Shown: piece by piece, positions 19,879 through 29,214 of the stretch | Layout of the letters: every line of letters begins with the position of its first letter | Position numbering within the stretch: the stretch's first letter is position 1 | Assembly: GCF_000169175.1 (NCBI RefSeq) | Contig: NZ_AAWS01000009.1 | Coordinates: forward strand, 186,001 to 250,000 | DNA from: Microscilla marina ATCC 23134 | GTDB lineage: Bacteria > Bacteroidota > Bacteroidia > Cytophagales > Microscillaceae | DNA length: 64,000 bases | Direction of reading: 5' to 3' | Translations under genes and position numbers: made by a program | Notes under the pieces: model-generated | Database searches by the model: none | What the model was told of the DNA's origin: nothing | The model's input: the letters and a program-made list of their open reading frames with translations, nothing else

Positions 19879-22773
19879 CTATGCTTTCTTGATAGGCTCC
19901 AATATTCCCAGTTTGCGCAACTTGGTGCCATGCACCGACACCGAACGATTGCTAATAGATAGTGTCTCGCCCGTTTCCATGGGCGACATCCCCAATTTAA
20001 GGCAATGCCCCACTTGCCACACCAATTTGGTTACTTTCTTATCAATAAAAGCTTGGTCTATGGTTTCGGCAAAGGCCGGAAACTCCTGATGAACCTTTTC
20101 CCGCACAATGGCAAACTCGTCTACTCCTTCTATTTCGTTGCCAATCATCCGCTTTACTGCCTCTATGCCTTTCTCGTTGAGCGTATTACGCACCTTTTGC
20201 AGTTTGTTGGCAGCTTCGGTGGCTTCTTGCATATAAATCTTTACTTTTTCATCCCTTTCTTCACGCAGGCGCTGGTTTGCCTTGGTAAGTTCTTCGTTGG
20301 CAATTTCTATGGTTTCCTTTTGTACTTTTATTTCTTCGGTACGCTCTGCCACTACCAGTTCCAGATGTTGATTACGCAGGTAGAGTTTACGGCTACGATA
20401 ACGGCTATAACCATAACTACCCCCAATGAGCAAAGCAAGCCCGGCGAGTACATACAAAGCATAAGCCCAGGCAGTGCGGTGCCAGGGCGGGAGTATGGTA
20501 AAGGTATAACTATCTACCGAGCTAATGGTGCTATAGATGTTTTTACAACGCACCTTAAAAGTATAAGTACCCTCGCGCAGGTGAGTATATTCTTTCTTTT
20601 GCTCAGTACTCCAGTCCGACCAATTGTCGTCAAGCCCAATGAGCTGGTAACTGTACAAATTACGCTCATAAGCCGCCCAGCTATCGCTGGCGTAGGTAAA
20701 AGTGAGGGTGTTGTGGGGGTAGAGCAAAGTAACTGAGGGTGGATTGGCAAGGTTGCCATAATAAATGCTAGAGTCTACCAAAGCCTCTTTGCCACTGGTG
20801 CTGTCTGTTTGTTTGACTTTTACCTGGACGCTCCTGAGATAGGTTTTAAAGGCATAATCGATGTTTACTTTTTTGCTAGGGTAAATTTCATATATATTAT
20901 GGTTTGTAAATAATTGGAAAGTATCCTTGTTTAGTTTTCTTAAGTGTTCATATCTATATCTAGGCATTCTTCTGAATGATGTGTTATGCCAGTTAAATCC
21001 ATTGTTTTTATAAATGAGGATACCAGGAGTATTGTATTTTTCACTTACGCCAGGCGTAACAAGTATAGAATCATTATTGATGGGATGTAAAAATGTGTAA
21101 TGTTGGATAAATGGATTGCTGATGGTAGGTTTTTGTTGGTTATCTTTATAATGAATTGTATAACGTAGAACACTATCTTTTAACTCATCATAGTAATAGA
21201 TACCTGCTGTATTATGAAAACAAACTTTATCTCTAAACTTAAAAGGTACAAAGCTTGCATATTCAGGTTTTTTAATCCTTAGATAGGCTTTTGTATATTT
21301 TACTGCTTTACCGTCAGGGTACAAAGCTATTCTTGTAATGCCAAACCTTCCAGCCCTAGCCCAAAGGTTTCCATTTTTTTCGACAACCCCACGAATGAAT
21401 GCTTTCAAAGAAAGACTATCCAAAGTTTTAAATCCTTTGCTTTGCTCTTCTAAAATTAAAAAAGAATTGCCAGTAAATTGATAATAAATATTAGGATTTA
21501 TGCTTGAGAGCAGTAGATATTGAGTACTTTTATTAGATTCTTTGATTAATTCTTGTCGTTTTTCATTGAACCTGTAGAAACCATTAGTTGTCAAGAAAAA
21601 AATTTTTTTGTTTAATAATTTTATCTTGTAAATCGCAGGTAGTTTATACTTTTTTTGCCAATCAGAAGTAGTAATATTGACATATAGTAGATTATCTACT
21701 TTAATTTGTATGTCCCCAAATTTGTAACTTCTTTCGTTGATTTGTTGAATTTCCCGTTTTTTGTAATTAGCATTAGTTTCTATAAAATACACTCCATCAT
21801 TTAGAGTAGCTACCCAAAGGTTATTTTGAGGTGTAAGAGTAAAACTGGATATTTCAGCACGAAATGTTCTCAGATATAATATTTTCTTGCGAAAAAAGTC
21901 ATATATAATAAAATGTTTACCAGCTTTGATAAACAGTTGGTTTTTCCGCTGTTGTACATAGAATTCCTGTTCCTTTTTGCAAATATTGTTGAGTTCAGAA
22001 TCAAGTGATTTGAAGTCCCCTTCAGTACTTCTTACTAGCATCTCTCTCTTTTGACTCACCACTAATAACCTTTTGTCTTTTAACTGAAAAATATGCCGAG
22101 GAAAAGTCTCCTTAATAAAAGGGTAACGTTGAGTAGTACGCCAACTAAAACTTGTAGTATCTACAATCTGAGTTGGTTGTTTGTATACTCGGATGTACAA
22201 CTGGTGGTTAATGTTATGATAAGTTACATAGTTGGTTTTGAAGTTATTTCTTTGAATAGTTTTTTTCTGAGAAATAGTATTCCACACCAAAATACCCTTG
22301 ATCCCCAAAAATAAAATATGATTATCCCTAGTAACGACTTGGCGAATGAGGTATAATTCACTCTTAACTTCTTTAACATCAGCAATTTCTTTGTATAGAT
22401 ATTTACCTTGCGTGTTTAGATGCAGGTAACCAATAGTTTCTTCCCCTATTAAAAATATTTGTTTTTTGTAGCGATAGAGCTTGTAAATATCTGGTGTGAA
22501 TATAGGGTTTACTTTGAGTGAATCCTTTCCGATGTAAATATTACTCCACCTTTTACCGTTAAATTTTTGCACCCCACGCCTCATGGCAATCAAGATATTT
22601 CCTTGATGATCAATGAGTATATCTTCAGCTCTATCAGAAATGTTATGTTTTCTTTGGTTAAAATGAGCTTCAGGAAATTGCAGGTTTGATTGTGCTGAAG
22701 CTTGGATAACTCCCGCAATAACTAGATTGAGTGCGAAGAATAAAAAAGTAGTTTGAAACAATTTATCAATCAT
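19879..22773 (-). CDS. Y_Y_Y-domain membrane sensor/regulator with C-terminal HTH
   Basis: 964 aa laid out like Bacteroidetes one-protein regulators. It has an N-terminal signal or membrane anchor, a periplasmic propeller (about 40-660), a Y_Y_Y domain (about 690-765; YQLIGLDDNWSDWS, TYTFKVRCKN), and one membrane helix (AWAYALYVLAGLALLIGGSYGY). A coiled coil (about 795-870) and a C-terminal helix-turn-helix region with ISNRSVSVHGTKLRKLG follow. There is no histidine-kinase domain, so it probably signals directly from membrane to DNA, like SusR-type or LuxR-type triple-tyrosine proteins. It starts 9 bp after the serine hydrolase and is probably the lanthipeptide cluster regulator. Confidence 0.8.
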   Translation of the reverse strand: MIDKLFQTTFLFFALNLVIAGVIQASAQSNLQFPEAHFNQRKHNISDRAEDILIDHQGNILIAMRRGVQKFNGKRWSNIYIGKDSLKVNPIFTPDIYKLYRYKKQIFLIGEETIGYLHLNTQGKYLYKEIADVKEVKSELYLIRQVVTRDNHILFLGIKGILVWNTISQKKTIQRNNFKTNYVTYHNINHQLYIRVYKQPTQIVDTTSFSWRTTQRYPFIKETFPRHIFQLKDKRLLVVSQKREMLVRSTEGDFKSLDSELNNICKKEQEFYVQQRKNQLFIKAGKHFIIYDFFRKKILYLRTFRAEISSFTLTPQNNLWVATLNDGVYFIETNANYKKREIQQINERSYKFGDIQIKVDNLLYVNITTSDWQKKYKLPAIYKIKLLNKKIFFLTTNGFYRFNEKRQELIKESNKSTQYLLLSSINPNIYYQFTGNSFLILEEQSKGFKTLDSLSLKAFIRGVVEKNGNLWARAGRFGITRIALYPDGKAVKYTKAYLRIKKPEYASFVPFKFRDKVCFHNTAGIYYYDELKDSVLRYTIHYKDNQQKPTISNPFIQHYTFLHPINNDSILVTPGVSEKYNTPGILIYKNNGFNWHNTSFRRMPRYRYEHLRKLNKDTFQLFTNHNIYEIYPSKKVNIDYAFKTYLRSVQVKVKQTDSTSGKEALVDSSIYYGNLANPPSVTLLYPHNTLTFTYASDSWAAYERNLYSYQLIGLDDNWSDWSTEQKKEYTHLREGTYTFKVRCKNIYSTISSVDSYTFTILPPWHRTAWAYALYVLAGLALLIGGSYGYSRYRSRKLYLRNQHLELVVAERTEEIKVQKETIEIANEELTKANQRLREERDEKVKIYMQEATEAANKLQKVRNTLNEKGIEAVKRMIGNEIEGVDEFAIVREKVHQEFPAFAETIDQAFIDKKVTKLVWQVGHCLKLGMSPMETGETLSISNRSVSVHGTKLRKLGILEPIKKA

Positions 22774-22782
22774 TTTAAATAG

Positions 22783-24075
22783 TTACTTTTTCTTTTTCCC
22801 AAAAAGGTTTTCGTAATATTTCCAGTCACTTTTATGGACTATGTCTAACCCTAACAAACGATCTTGCATAGAATCGAGAATACCTGTAAAAATAGCTACT
22901 TTGTCTCCATTAAAACCTCTAGTATTGAGTGTCCATATGATCCCACGATTACTTTTATTACGCCAAAAGAAACCTGATCTATATGCGTGAATAAGCCCAC
23001 CATGCCCTAGTATTTCCGCATTCTGAGGTACAAAATTAATAAATGTTATGCCCCCTATTTTACCCTCTTTGAAATTTTTTTGATTGTACTTGTAGACTGC
23101 TTTGGTAGAGTCTAGTTTATTTTTGTTAGAAAAAGTAAGGTAGGCTCGCCTTGTGGATTTTTTCAGAACTTTGGAATGTCGCTTTTTTTCTCTAGGACTT
23201 CCCTTATCCATAAAAAAATTCATCAACTTGATCATATCAGATGGACTTGCTTTCAGACCTCCATTAGCTTCACCAAAGCATTGATCATGGGTAGGGAGTT
23301 TTTCTTTTAATTTCTGGCTAGAATCTTTTGGCATATAGTAACTAGTGACTAATTTGTGTGTTTCACTAGTTTTTGTTGATCCAAAGTAGGCAGTCTTCAT
23401 GTCTAATGGTTTAAGGATTTTTTTCTTGACATATCTAGAAAATCTCCTGCCAGTCACTCTTTCTACCAGTAGACCTAAAAGCGAATATCCCCAATTAGAA
23501 TATTTGTATTTTGTTCCTGGTTTTCTGATAAACTTAAATAAATGGAGATAGGGTTTTAAATCATCAAAGCAGAAAGTTGCTTTTTCTTTGAATTCAGGGT
23601 GGTCTTTTATAAATTTTTTGTAAAGAATAACACCACCATCATATCCAGTACTATGATTGATCAAGTGATAAACACGTACCGAGTCGAAGCCGCCAAAACC
23701 TTTAGAAGTTTTTTTTAATTCAGGAATATATTGAGTAATAAAATCAGTTGGTTTGACCCTACCTTGCTCTATTAATTGAAACACAGCAATAGAGGTTACC
23801 AGTTTAGATACTGACCCCCATTGATGAATTAGACTTCCATTAGTTTTCACTTTTTTTATGCGATTGGCATACCCTAAACGCACTTGATCATAAATTTTTC
23901 CATCTACCACATAAGTAAAGGACACTCCTATTTCTGGCACTCGTTTTGAAAATGTAAGCAACATTTCCTTTACTGTTTGCCAATTCATTTTTATACTATC
24001 TTCTTTTGTTTTTTGAGCTTTAGCAGCAAAAAAAATACTTATTAAGAAGATTATAGTCATCCATTTTTTTTTCAT
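22783..24075 (-). CDS. exported beta-lactamase-family serine hydrolase in the lan cluster
   Basis: 430 aa. A signal peptide (WMTIIFLISIFFAAKAQ) is followed by a class C beta-lactamase/DD-peptidase fold: catalytic SVSK at residues 88-91, YSN in the stretch KYKYSNWGYSLLG, and HGG in LGHGGLIHAYRSG. It sits between lanC (7-bp gap) and the regulator (9-bp gap), so it is co-transcribed with the lanthipeptide genes. Possible jobs are processing or detoxifying the product, or acting on cell-wall peptides; nothing in the sequence decides. A paralogue with an extra N-terminal domain lies at 26655-28508. Confidence 0.85.
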   Translation of the reverse strand: MKKKWMTIIFLISIFFAAKAQKTKEDSIKMNWQTVKEMLLTFSKRVPEIGVSFTYVVDGKIYDQVRLGYANRIKKVKTNGSLIHQWGSVSKLVTSIAVFQLIEQGRVKPTDFITQYIPELKKTSKGFGGFDSVRVYHLINHSTGYDGGVILYKKFIKDHPEFKEKATFCFDDLKPYLHLFKFIRKPGTKYKYSNWGYSLLGLLVERVTGRRFSRYVKKKILKPLDMKTAYFGSTKTSETHKLVTSYYMPKDSSQKLKEKLPTHDQCFGEANGGLKASPSDMIKLMNFFMDKGSPREKKRHSKVLKKSTRRAYLTFSNKNKLDSTKAVYKYNQKNFKEGKIGGITFINFVPQNAEILGHGGLIHAYRSGFFWRNKSNRGIIWTLNTRGFNGDKVAIFTGILDSMQDRLLGLDIVHKSDWKYYENLFGKKKK

Positions 24076-24082
24076 AAACCAT

Positions 24083-25345
24083 TTAGATATCTAATAATAA
24101 AATTTTTGCCCAGTTCTCGGGTGGCTTGATTAATGGAAAGTAATAGTCAAGCAATACTAAGCCAATTCCAGCAGCTCCTCCCAATAGAGTAGGGTCATCT
24201 CTCCATTCTTTCAAGGTGTTTTGTCTTGGACTAATGCATGCTTGGAAACCACAAAACGATAATTCAAGGTCTGTTTTATCCAAAGCAATGTTTAGCCAAT
24301 ATTCAACTGTCGATTTAAATATAGGCTCTTGGGTCATTTTATAAAGGATATGAAATTGATATAAAATTCCAAATAACCCGTGGCAAATGGTAGAATCAAA
24401 ATTAGTAGCATCCTGTGAAATACCTGATGTAATCAAATCTCTTTTGGCAGCTAGAACAGCTATTTTAATTCCTTCTTGATAAAACAATTTATTTTGAATT
24501 GTTTTACCTGCTCTGGTCAGTGCAATAGCAATACCCAGATCACCATAACACCAGGCCAAGTATCCTTCTTTTTGGGTGTTATCTGGTGGAATAAAAGTTG
24601 GATAAACTCCTCTTTTTACTTCGTAAATACCTCTCTGATTTAAAATCCAAGTACAAGCTTTTTGAATTAGTTCGCTAGCCTTAAATTTTCGCTCTTGTGG
24701 TAAGTCAAATGTTTCCAGTAGAAGACATAAAAAACTGATAATACTAGGCATACCATGTGCTAAACCTAAGCATACCTTATTAATTTTACCATTAATTACA
24801 GAATTAGATTGAGTCCAAAAAATTGCGTGGTCATTTTCCTTTTTACTTTTTTCGTGAAAATAATCAATGAATTCCAAAATGTATTCGGTAACTACTTGGG
24901 GTTGCTTTGAAAGTTTGTGAGATGATATTAAATAAATTAATTTACCTATATAGCCGTGCATCAGATCATAGTTATCCTGCTGTTTATCATAAATTAATGA
25001 GTTCATAACAAAATGATTCAAGGTAGCTAGGTATTCTTGCGTTTCCTTTTGTGAAAAAACACCTAATTGGGTAAGATGCTGTAATACCCAACCAATCCCT
25101 GACGTTCCAGAAAGTGATATACTTTTTTCTTGATCTATCTCGTTTAAGGCACTTGACATTATCTGATATACTTTCTCCAAATATTTTTCATCTTGACTAT
25201 ATTTATAGTAATAAGCAAGGAAAAGGGCAATGCCTGTTTTTCCTGTGTATACATTTCTTTCATCGATTTCCAAAGTATTGGTGGCAATCAAATCACTAGC
25301 AATTTTATCAAGAACTATCTTTGCAACGTTTTCAAAAGATGGCAT
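24083..25345 (-). CDS. lanC: LanC-like lanthionine cyclase
   Basis: 420 aa alpha/alpha-barrel cyclase. The zinc ligands expected in LanC are present: Cys266 (LAWCYGDLG), Cys321 and His322 (ICHGLFG). The active-site His197 (LAHGMPS) and the repeated glycine motifs (GKTGIAL, GTSGIGW, GAAGIGL) are also there. It catalyses addition of Cys thiols to the dehydrated residues made by LanB. It begins 132 bp after the precursor gene stop and is followed closely by the serine hydrolase. The glycine-motif order and length match stand-alone LanC proteins. Confidence 0.9.
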   Translation of the reverse strand: MPSFENVAKIVLDKIASDLIATNTLEIDERNVYTGKTGIALFLAYYYKYSQDEKYLEKVYQIMSSALNEIDQEKSISLSGTSGIGWVLQHLTQLGVFSQKETQEYLATLNHFVMNSLIYDKQQDNYDLMHGYIGKLIYLISSHKLSKQPQVVTEYILEFIDYFHEKSKKENDHAIFWTQSNSVINGKINKVCLGLAHGMPSIISFLCLLLETFDLPQERKFKASELIQKACTWILNQRGIYEVKRGVYPTFIPPDNTQKEGYLAWCYGDLGIAIALTRAGKTIQNKLFYQEGIKIAVLAAKRDLITSGISQDATNFDSTICHGLFGILYQFHILYKMTQEPIFKSTVEYWLNIALDKTDLELSFCGFQACISPRQNTLKEWRDDPTLLGGAAGIGLVLLDYYFPLIKPPENWAKILLLDI

Positions 25346-25477
25346 TAGATCAATAAATTATGGGTTCACAGAAGGTTTTAAGAGGTTGTTTAAACTCATC
25401 AATCAGGTTATCTCTGCTGAAGTAAAGCTTTGTAACAAGCTTCATATCAACAGAGATTAAAACCAACTTTATTTTAT

Positions 25478-25642
25478 CTAGCAGATGCGATTTGCACTTC
25501 CTCTTGGGGGTTCTGTATCTGTATTTCCAGGCTGACATTCATCCCCTCCTTTACCCTTCATGTAATTCATTTGTTCAGGACGTAAGGTTAAAGATTTAGC
25601 CCAATTAGACTTAATGGTTAGTTTGTTTTTCTTCTTATTCAT
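25478..25642 (-). CDS. lanA: class I lanthipeptide precursor, double-glycine leader
   Basis: 54 aa. A Lys-rich leader (MNKKKNKLTIKS...) carries the Bacteroidetes hallmark LRPEQMNYMKGKGG, and the double glycine at 32-33 marks the cleavage site. The 21-residue core holds Cys36 and Cys54 with Thr41, Thr43 and Ser49, so at most two lanthionine rings plus one spare dehydrated residue. It is the first gene of the strand-consistent run lanA-lanC-hydrolase-regulator-lanB and has its own upstream promoter signature at 25765-25792. Only one precursor is visible. The family is recognised by layout, not by an exact match. Confidence 0.85.
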   Translation of the reverse strand: MNKKKNKLTIKSNWAKSLTLRPEQMNYMKGKGGDECQPGNTDTEPPRGSANRIC

Positions 25643-25764
25643 AATACTAAAATTTTAAAAATATGATTTAATATAGTTGAATGTGTAACAACTATACTGC
25701 CCGATGAGCAGCACTTGTCTTTGTTATTGATGATGCAATATTACGCCTCGATGCAAGCTAAAGC

Positions 25765-25792
25765 CAAATACTACACGTTAAAAAGCGTTAAA
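25765..25792 (-). promoter_or_regulatory. shared promoter signature upstream of lanA
   Basis: On the minus strand it reads TTTAACG-CTT-TTTAACG-(7 nt)-TTTG, 122 nt before the lanA ATG. The same spacing occurs upstream of the 448-aa gene and the Pvc16 gene. The two 7-mers are 10 bp apart, one helical turn, as for a dimeric activator; the TTTG matches the end of a Bacteroidetes -7 box. Confidence 0.7.
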
Positions 25793-25950
25793 GGCTACTT
25801 TAATAACTTTATAGTTATATAATGTATTTATATTTTACTATTTGCATTTATGTTTTTCTAAAAACAAACAAGTAAAACTACAGTGTTTTTTTTGACTTCC
25901 TACTTTGTCTCAGGAAGCTTTTTTGTATTATTTTTATATTCCCTTCTTAG

Positions 25951-26072
25951 TCATACTGAACGCACGTGAAGTATCTGGCGTTGATCTCACACCAGTTCCC
26001 TCACACGTTCGAGAAGACCTGTACACTAGCCATGCTGAACGCATGTGAAGCATCTGGCACTTGTTCGGGAGG
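25951..26072. repeat. TCATACTGAACGCA-type intergenic repeats (two units)
   Basis: Two related units containing (T/C)ATGCTGAACGCA-TGTGAAG-ATCTGGC, interspersed with TTCG(G)GA-GACCTGTACACTAG. The same family recurs at 28590-28625 and 28970-29200. A dispersed intergenic repeat of this wording (GTCATGCTGAAC...) is common in Bacteroidetes. Confidence 0.8.
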
Positions 26073-26084
26073 GGATTTTGTACC

Positions 26085-26603
26085 TCAATTAGGATCATGA
26101 TAAATATTAGTATTTACCTCTACCCGTTGCGCCTTGCGTGCCTTTGGGCTCACCTTAAGCTTATCGCCTAACCCAGCCTTCAGCGCTTTGAGCAATACCG
26201 CATATTGTGCCTCGCTCAGTTGCACCAGGTAGGGCACCGTTTCACCATCGGCAAGGTATAGAGTAAGGGTAGGCAATTCCCGCCCTCGTTGGGTAAGCCT
26301 TGCCTCGTTGATGTGGTGCCAGTAAAACAACTCATAGTCTATGCTGATGCCTTCAGAACGTAGCACAAACCGATGACTTGTGCGCCCCGAATGCCACACT
26401 GCAAAAACAGCGCATACCACCCCCAAGGCAAGCATCCACCAGGCATCGTATTGCCAGCCGCCCAGTTGATCGGTGTACAAGCTCAGTAGCCAAAGCACGC
26501 TGGGTATTAGGGCAAAGCCTAACAACATCCAAGTGATTTGCTTCCAGATGTTGTATTTGAGCACAGTTTCTTGTTCCATAGTAGAAGCATTTGTTTTATT
26601 CAA
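26085..26603 (-). CDS. two-helix membrane protein, unknown function
   Basis: 172 aa with two membrane helices near residues 24-43 (ITWMLLGFALIPSVLWLL) and 55-70 (WWMLALGVVCAVFAVW), then a soluble PH-like beta domain (HRFVLRSEGISIDYELFYWHHINEARL). This arrangement is common in small Bacteroidetes membrane proteins of unknown role. It stands alone between intergenic repeats and the second serine hydrolase (52-bp gap, same strand). Confidence 0.6.
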   Translation of the reverse strand: MNKTNASTMEQETVLKYNIWKQITWMLLGFALIPSVLWLLSLYTDQLGGWQYDAWWMLALGVVCAVFAVWHSGRTSHRFVLRSEGISIDYELFYWHHINEARLTQRGRELPTLTLYLADGETVPYLVQLSEAQYAVLLKALKAGLGDKLKVSPKARKAQRVEVNTNIYHDPN

Positions 26604-26654
26604 CTCTCAAGGTTCTCTAACAACAAAGTCAAAGAACCTTGAGAGTATTTAAAA

Positions 26655-28508
26655 TTATTTATAGCGCTTTGCTATTTTACTCCAGCTGACTTCACCTGAG
26701 TCTATTTTGATGTTTCTGAGTAAATACCTGAGCTGATTATACAGTACAGAGAAGGCAACTCTTTCGGGTGTTCCCCTTTGTCCACTGGTATTTATCATCA
26801 GTATAATGCCATAAGGAACCTTGGTTTCTTTTCTAAAAATAAAGTTAGACAGAAAACCATGAACACTCCCACTATGCCCCATCACTTCGAATTGGTTTTT
26901 TGTACCTTCATTTGCCAAGGTATTGACAAAACCATTTACAAAATAAAAACCGTGCTGGGTGGTTTTATAAGTTCGGGTATACTGAGTACTATCTTGTAAG
27001 TTGAGATCAAAATAATATTTTTCCAGAACAGTCCTTGGCAATACTTTTTCGTAGCGTTTGAGATACTTTGTTCGTTTTCTAAACTTCAAAAAGTCCATAA
27101 ACTTGAGCATGTCTGCTACCTTGGCTTTCAGCCCTCCATTGGCTTCTCTGATCCCTGCACTTTCATCTGGTCTTCCCGTAGATACTTTTCCATCTTTTTT
27201 ATGACGATATGAGGTGCCAAACAGGTTTTGCAGTTTTTGGGGTGTTTTGTCATAGTGGGCGGTGCTCATACCCAATGGTTTCAAAATATGTTGCTTGATG
27301 TAGGCGATATACTTCTGACCTGTTGCTTGCTCTATGACCATGCCCAGTAGCGAATAAGCCCCATTGTTGTATTGGTACTTGCTCCCTGGTCTAAACTTCT
27401 GCGAGGCATATTTCAAAAATGGCTTGATTTCTTTCGAATTTGCCACTCGGTTTTCAAACTCAGGAAACTTGTCTGCAATGGCGTTGTATACTGGCTTGCG
27501 GTCATAACCGCTGTTATGGTTGAGTAAGTGGTGTATTTTAATGGCTTGCATACCGCCCAAACTGTCTACTCCTTTGCCCAACTCAGGTAAATATTTGGTA
27601 ATGGGGTCGGTCAGCTTGATTTTACCCTTTTCTACCAATTGTAAAATGGCAATGGAAGTGAACATCTTAGAAATGCTCCCCCAAGCGTGTACCACATTGG
27701 CAGACATGGGTAGTTTTTTCTTGCGGTCAGCCATCCCATTGCTTGTCTCCCGAATAATTTCACCTTGGTGCACCAGTGCCGCATAAAAGCCAAAATGGGG
27801 TACTTTTTGTTTAATCGTATCTACTACTTTTTCAAACTTTTGCCACTCTTTGAGCACATTGGCTTTGTTCATTTCAAAATAAATACTGGGTTTTCGTTCT
27901 TTGGGAGGGTAAGCCCGCGTAGCTACTTTTGCTAAAGGTTTGCCGTCTATGTATAGCCTCAGGTTGTCTATCCACATTTGCCCTTGTTGGCTGGTGAGCA
28001 ACCCACCCACATGTATTTTAAGGGCATACTTAGAGAGGGGCAAGTTTACCTTATACTCTTGCCAGTCGCGGGTACCGTTAATTTTCCGTTTGCGCATATT
28101 ATCAAAAGCTAAAGAAGGTTCACCTTCTTCGCCATCTATGCGCATCCAAAGCCCGGCATGACCATCTTTGCCCACGTTTTTTAGCTTCATATAGCCGCGT
28201 AGCTCTATAGTTTTCCCTTGGTACTTGGCAGGTATCACATAGGCACAAGCGCCAAAGTCCCGGTCAGACTTATTAGCATCGGGTAAAATAGTCAGGGCAT
28301 ATTTGCCCGATTTTACGGTTTGTGCATCTGGTTTTACAATATAGCCTTTGGCTCCTCCATAACTAAAAGTCATGTCCCACCCTGTGGGCTGTTTAGTTTG
28401 GGCATCTAGTTGCTCTATATCCAAATTATAGTTTTGCTTCGTTTGAGCACGTGTTGCACCCGCCCACAACATAAGGGCAAGGCTGCATAAAAATAGTCTA
28501 TTGATCAT
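26655..28508 (-). CDS. exported serine hydrolase (beta-lactamase family) with N-terminal sandwich domain
   Basis: 617 aa. A signal peptide is followed by a roughly 180-residue beta-sandwich that resembles carbohydrate-binding modules (GKYALTILPD, GLWMRIDGEEG, MWIDNLRLYIDG). The rest is a beta-lactamase/DD-peptidase domain: SISK in AWGSISKMFTS, YNN in YQYNNGAYSLLG replacing the usual YSN or YAN, and HSG in MGHSGSVHGFLS. The catalytic domain is a clear paralogue of 22783-24075 (shared SxSK context, LVEKGK/LIEQGR, NGGLKA, K..RAYL/K..YY). It lies just upstream of the lan cluster but is separated by repeats and may act on the same kind of substrate. Confidence 0.85.
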   Translation of the reverse strand: MINRLFLCSLALMLWAGATRAQTKQNYNLDIEQLDAQTKQPTGWDMTFSYGGAKGYIVKPDAQTVKSGKYALTILPDANKSDRDFGACAYVIPAKYQGKTIELRGYMKLKNVGKDGHAGLWMRIDGEEGEPSLAFDNMRKRKINGTRDWQEYKVNLPLSKYALKIHVGGLLTSQQGQMWIDNLRLYIDGKPLAKVATRAYPPKERKPSIYFEMNKANVLKEWQKFEKVVDTIKQKVPHFGFYAALVHQGEIIRETSNGMADRKKKLPMSANVVHAWGSISKMFTSIAILQLVEKGKIKLTDPITKYLPELGKGVDSLGGMQAIKIHHLLNHNSGYDRKPVYNAIADKFPEFENRVANSKEIKPFLKYASQKFRPGSKYQYNNGAYSLLGMVIEQATGQKYIAYIKQHILKPLGMSTAHYDKTPQKLQNLFGTSYRHKKDGKVSTGRPDESAGIREANGGLKAKVADMLKFMDFLKFRKRTKYLKRYEKVLPRTVLEKYYFDLNLQDSTQYTRTYKTTQHGFYFVNGFVNTLANEGTKNQFEVMGHSGSVHGFLSNFIFRKETKVPYGIILMINTSGQRGTPERVAFSVLYNQLRYLLRNIKIDSGEVSWSKIAKRYK

Positions 28509-28659
28509 TGTATTGAGTTATTATAAAAATTGCTTGGTAAAGTTTATATTTTATCTGCCTCACTTGTTTGGCATGACTAGTGGCCGCTACCCTGTGTCAT
28601 GTTGAGCCCCAGTGAAACATCTGGTAGAAAACGACTTATTTTATCAAAACCCTCGCTTT

Positions 28660-28953
28660 TTAAATCTCATCATTCAAAAATATCCATTGTGGATTTTCCG
28701 CATCGATAAGGGCTTCTTTTTTCTCCCGTCGCCAACCTTTCAGTTCTTTTTCTCTATCTATGGCATCCTGTGGTCTATCAAAACGTTCCCAATAGATTAG
28801 GTGATAGCAAAAATACCTTCCCGTAAAAGTTTTAGGGTTCCCCGCCTGACTAGCGTGTTCTTCCAAACGCCTTACCAGATCGTTGGTTACCCCAATATAC
28901 AAGGTGGTTCGCTTGGGGTTGGTAGTGATATACACAAAGTAATTGCCGTTCAT
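28660..28953 (-). CDS. GIY-YIG nuclease-domain protein
   Basis: 97 aa, a complete single-domain GIY-YIG protein of the UPF0213/YhbQ type. YFVYITTN and LYIGVTNDLVRRLEEH give the GIY-YIG core with its Arg, and EKELKGWRREKK holds the catalytic Glu and basic patch. These small nucleases are very frequent in Bacteroidetes and usually sit beside dispersed repeats, as here (repeat units on both sides). Whether it acts in repair or helps spread the repeats is unknown. Confidence 0.9.
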   Translation of the reverse strand: MNGNYFVYITTNPKRTTLYIGVTNDLVRRLEEHASQAGNPKTFTGRYFCYHLIYWERFDRPQDAIDREKELKGWRREKKEALIDAENPQWIFLNDEI

Positions 28954-28969
28954 TTTTTTTATGGTTTTT

Positions 28970-29200
28970 TAGTCATACTGAACGCATGTGAAGTATCTGG
29001 CGCTGATCTCATATCAGTTCAGGGGCACTCATACACTAGTTGTACCAAGTACCAGTTCCATTACCTGTTCGGGAAGACCTGTACACTAGTCATACTAAAC
29101 GCATGTGAAGTATCTGGCGCTGATCTCATATCAGTTCAGGAGCACTCATACACTGGCTGTACCAAGTGCCAGTTCCCTCACCTGTTCGGGAAGACTTGAG
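28970..29200. repeat. tandem TCATACTGAACGCA-type repeats
   Basis: Two near-identical units of about 125 bp. Each contains CATAC(T)GAACGCATGTGAAG, CTGGCGCTGATCTCATATCA, GCACTCATACACT and CCTGTTCGGGAAGAC. They belong to the same family as 25951-26072 and lie between the GIY-YIG gene and the AAA+ gene. Confidence 0.85.
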
Positions 29201-29214
29201 TGCCTTTGAGGTTA

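Noticed and set aside
25893-25925. Hairpin CTTCCT / AGGAAG with T-tail near 25900
   Set aside because: Points to the plus strand where no gene precedes it; stem too short to call without a transcript.
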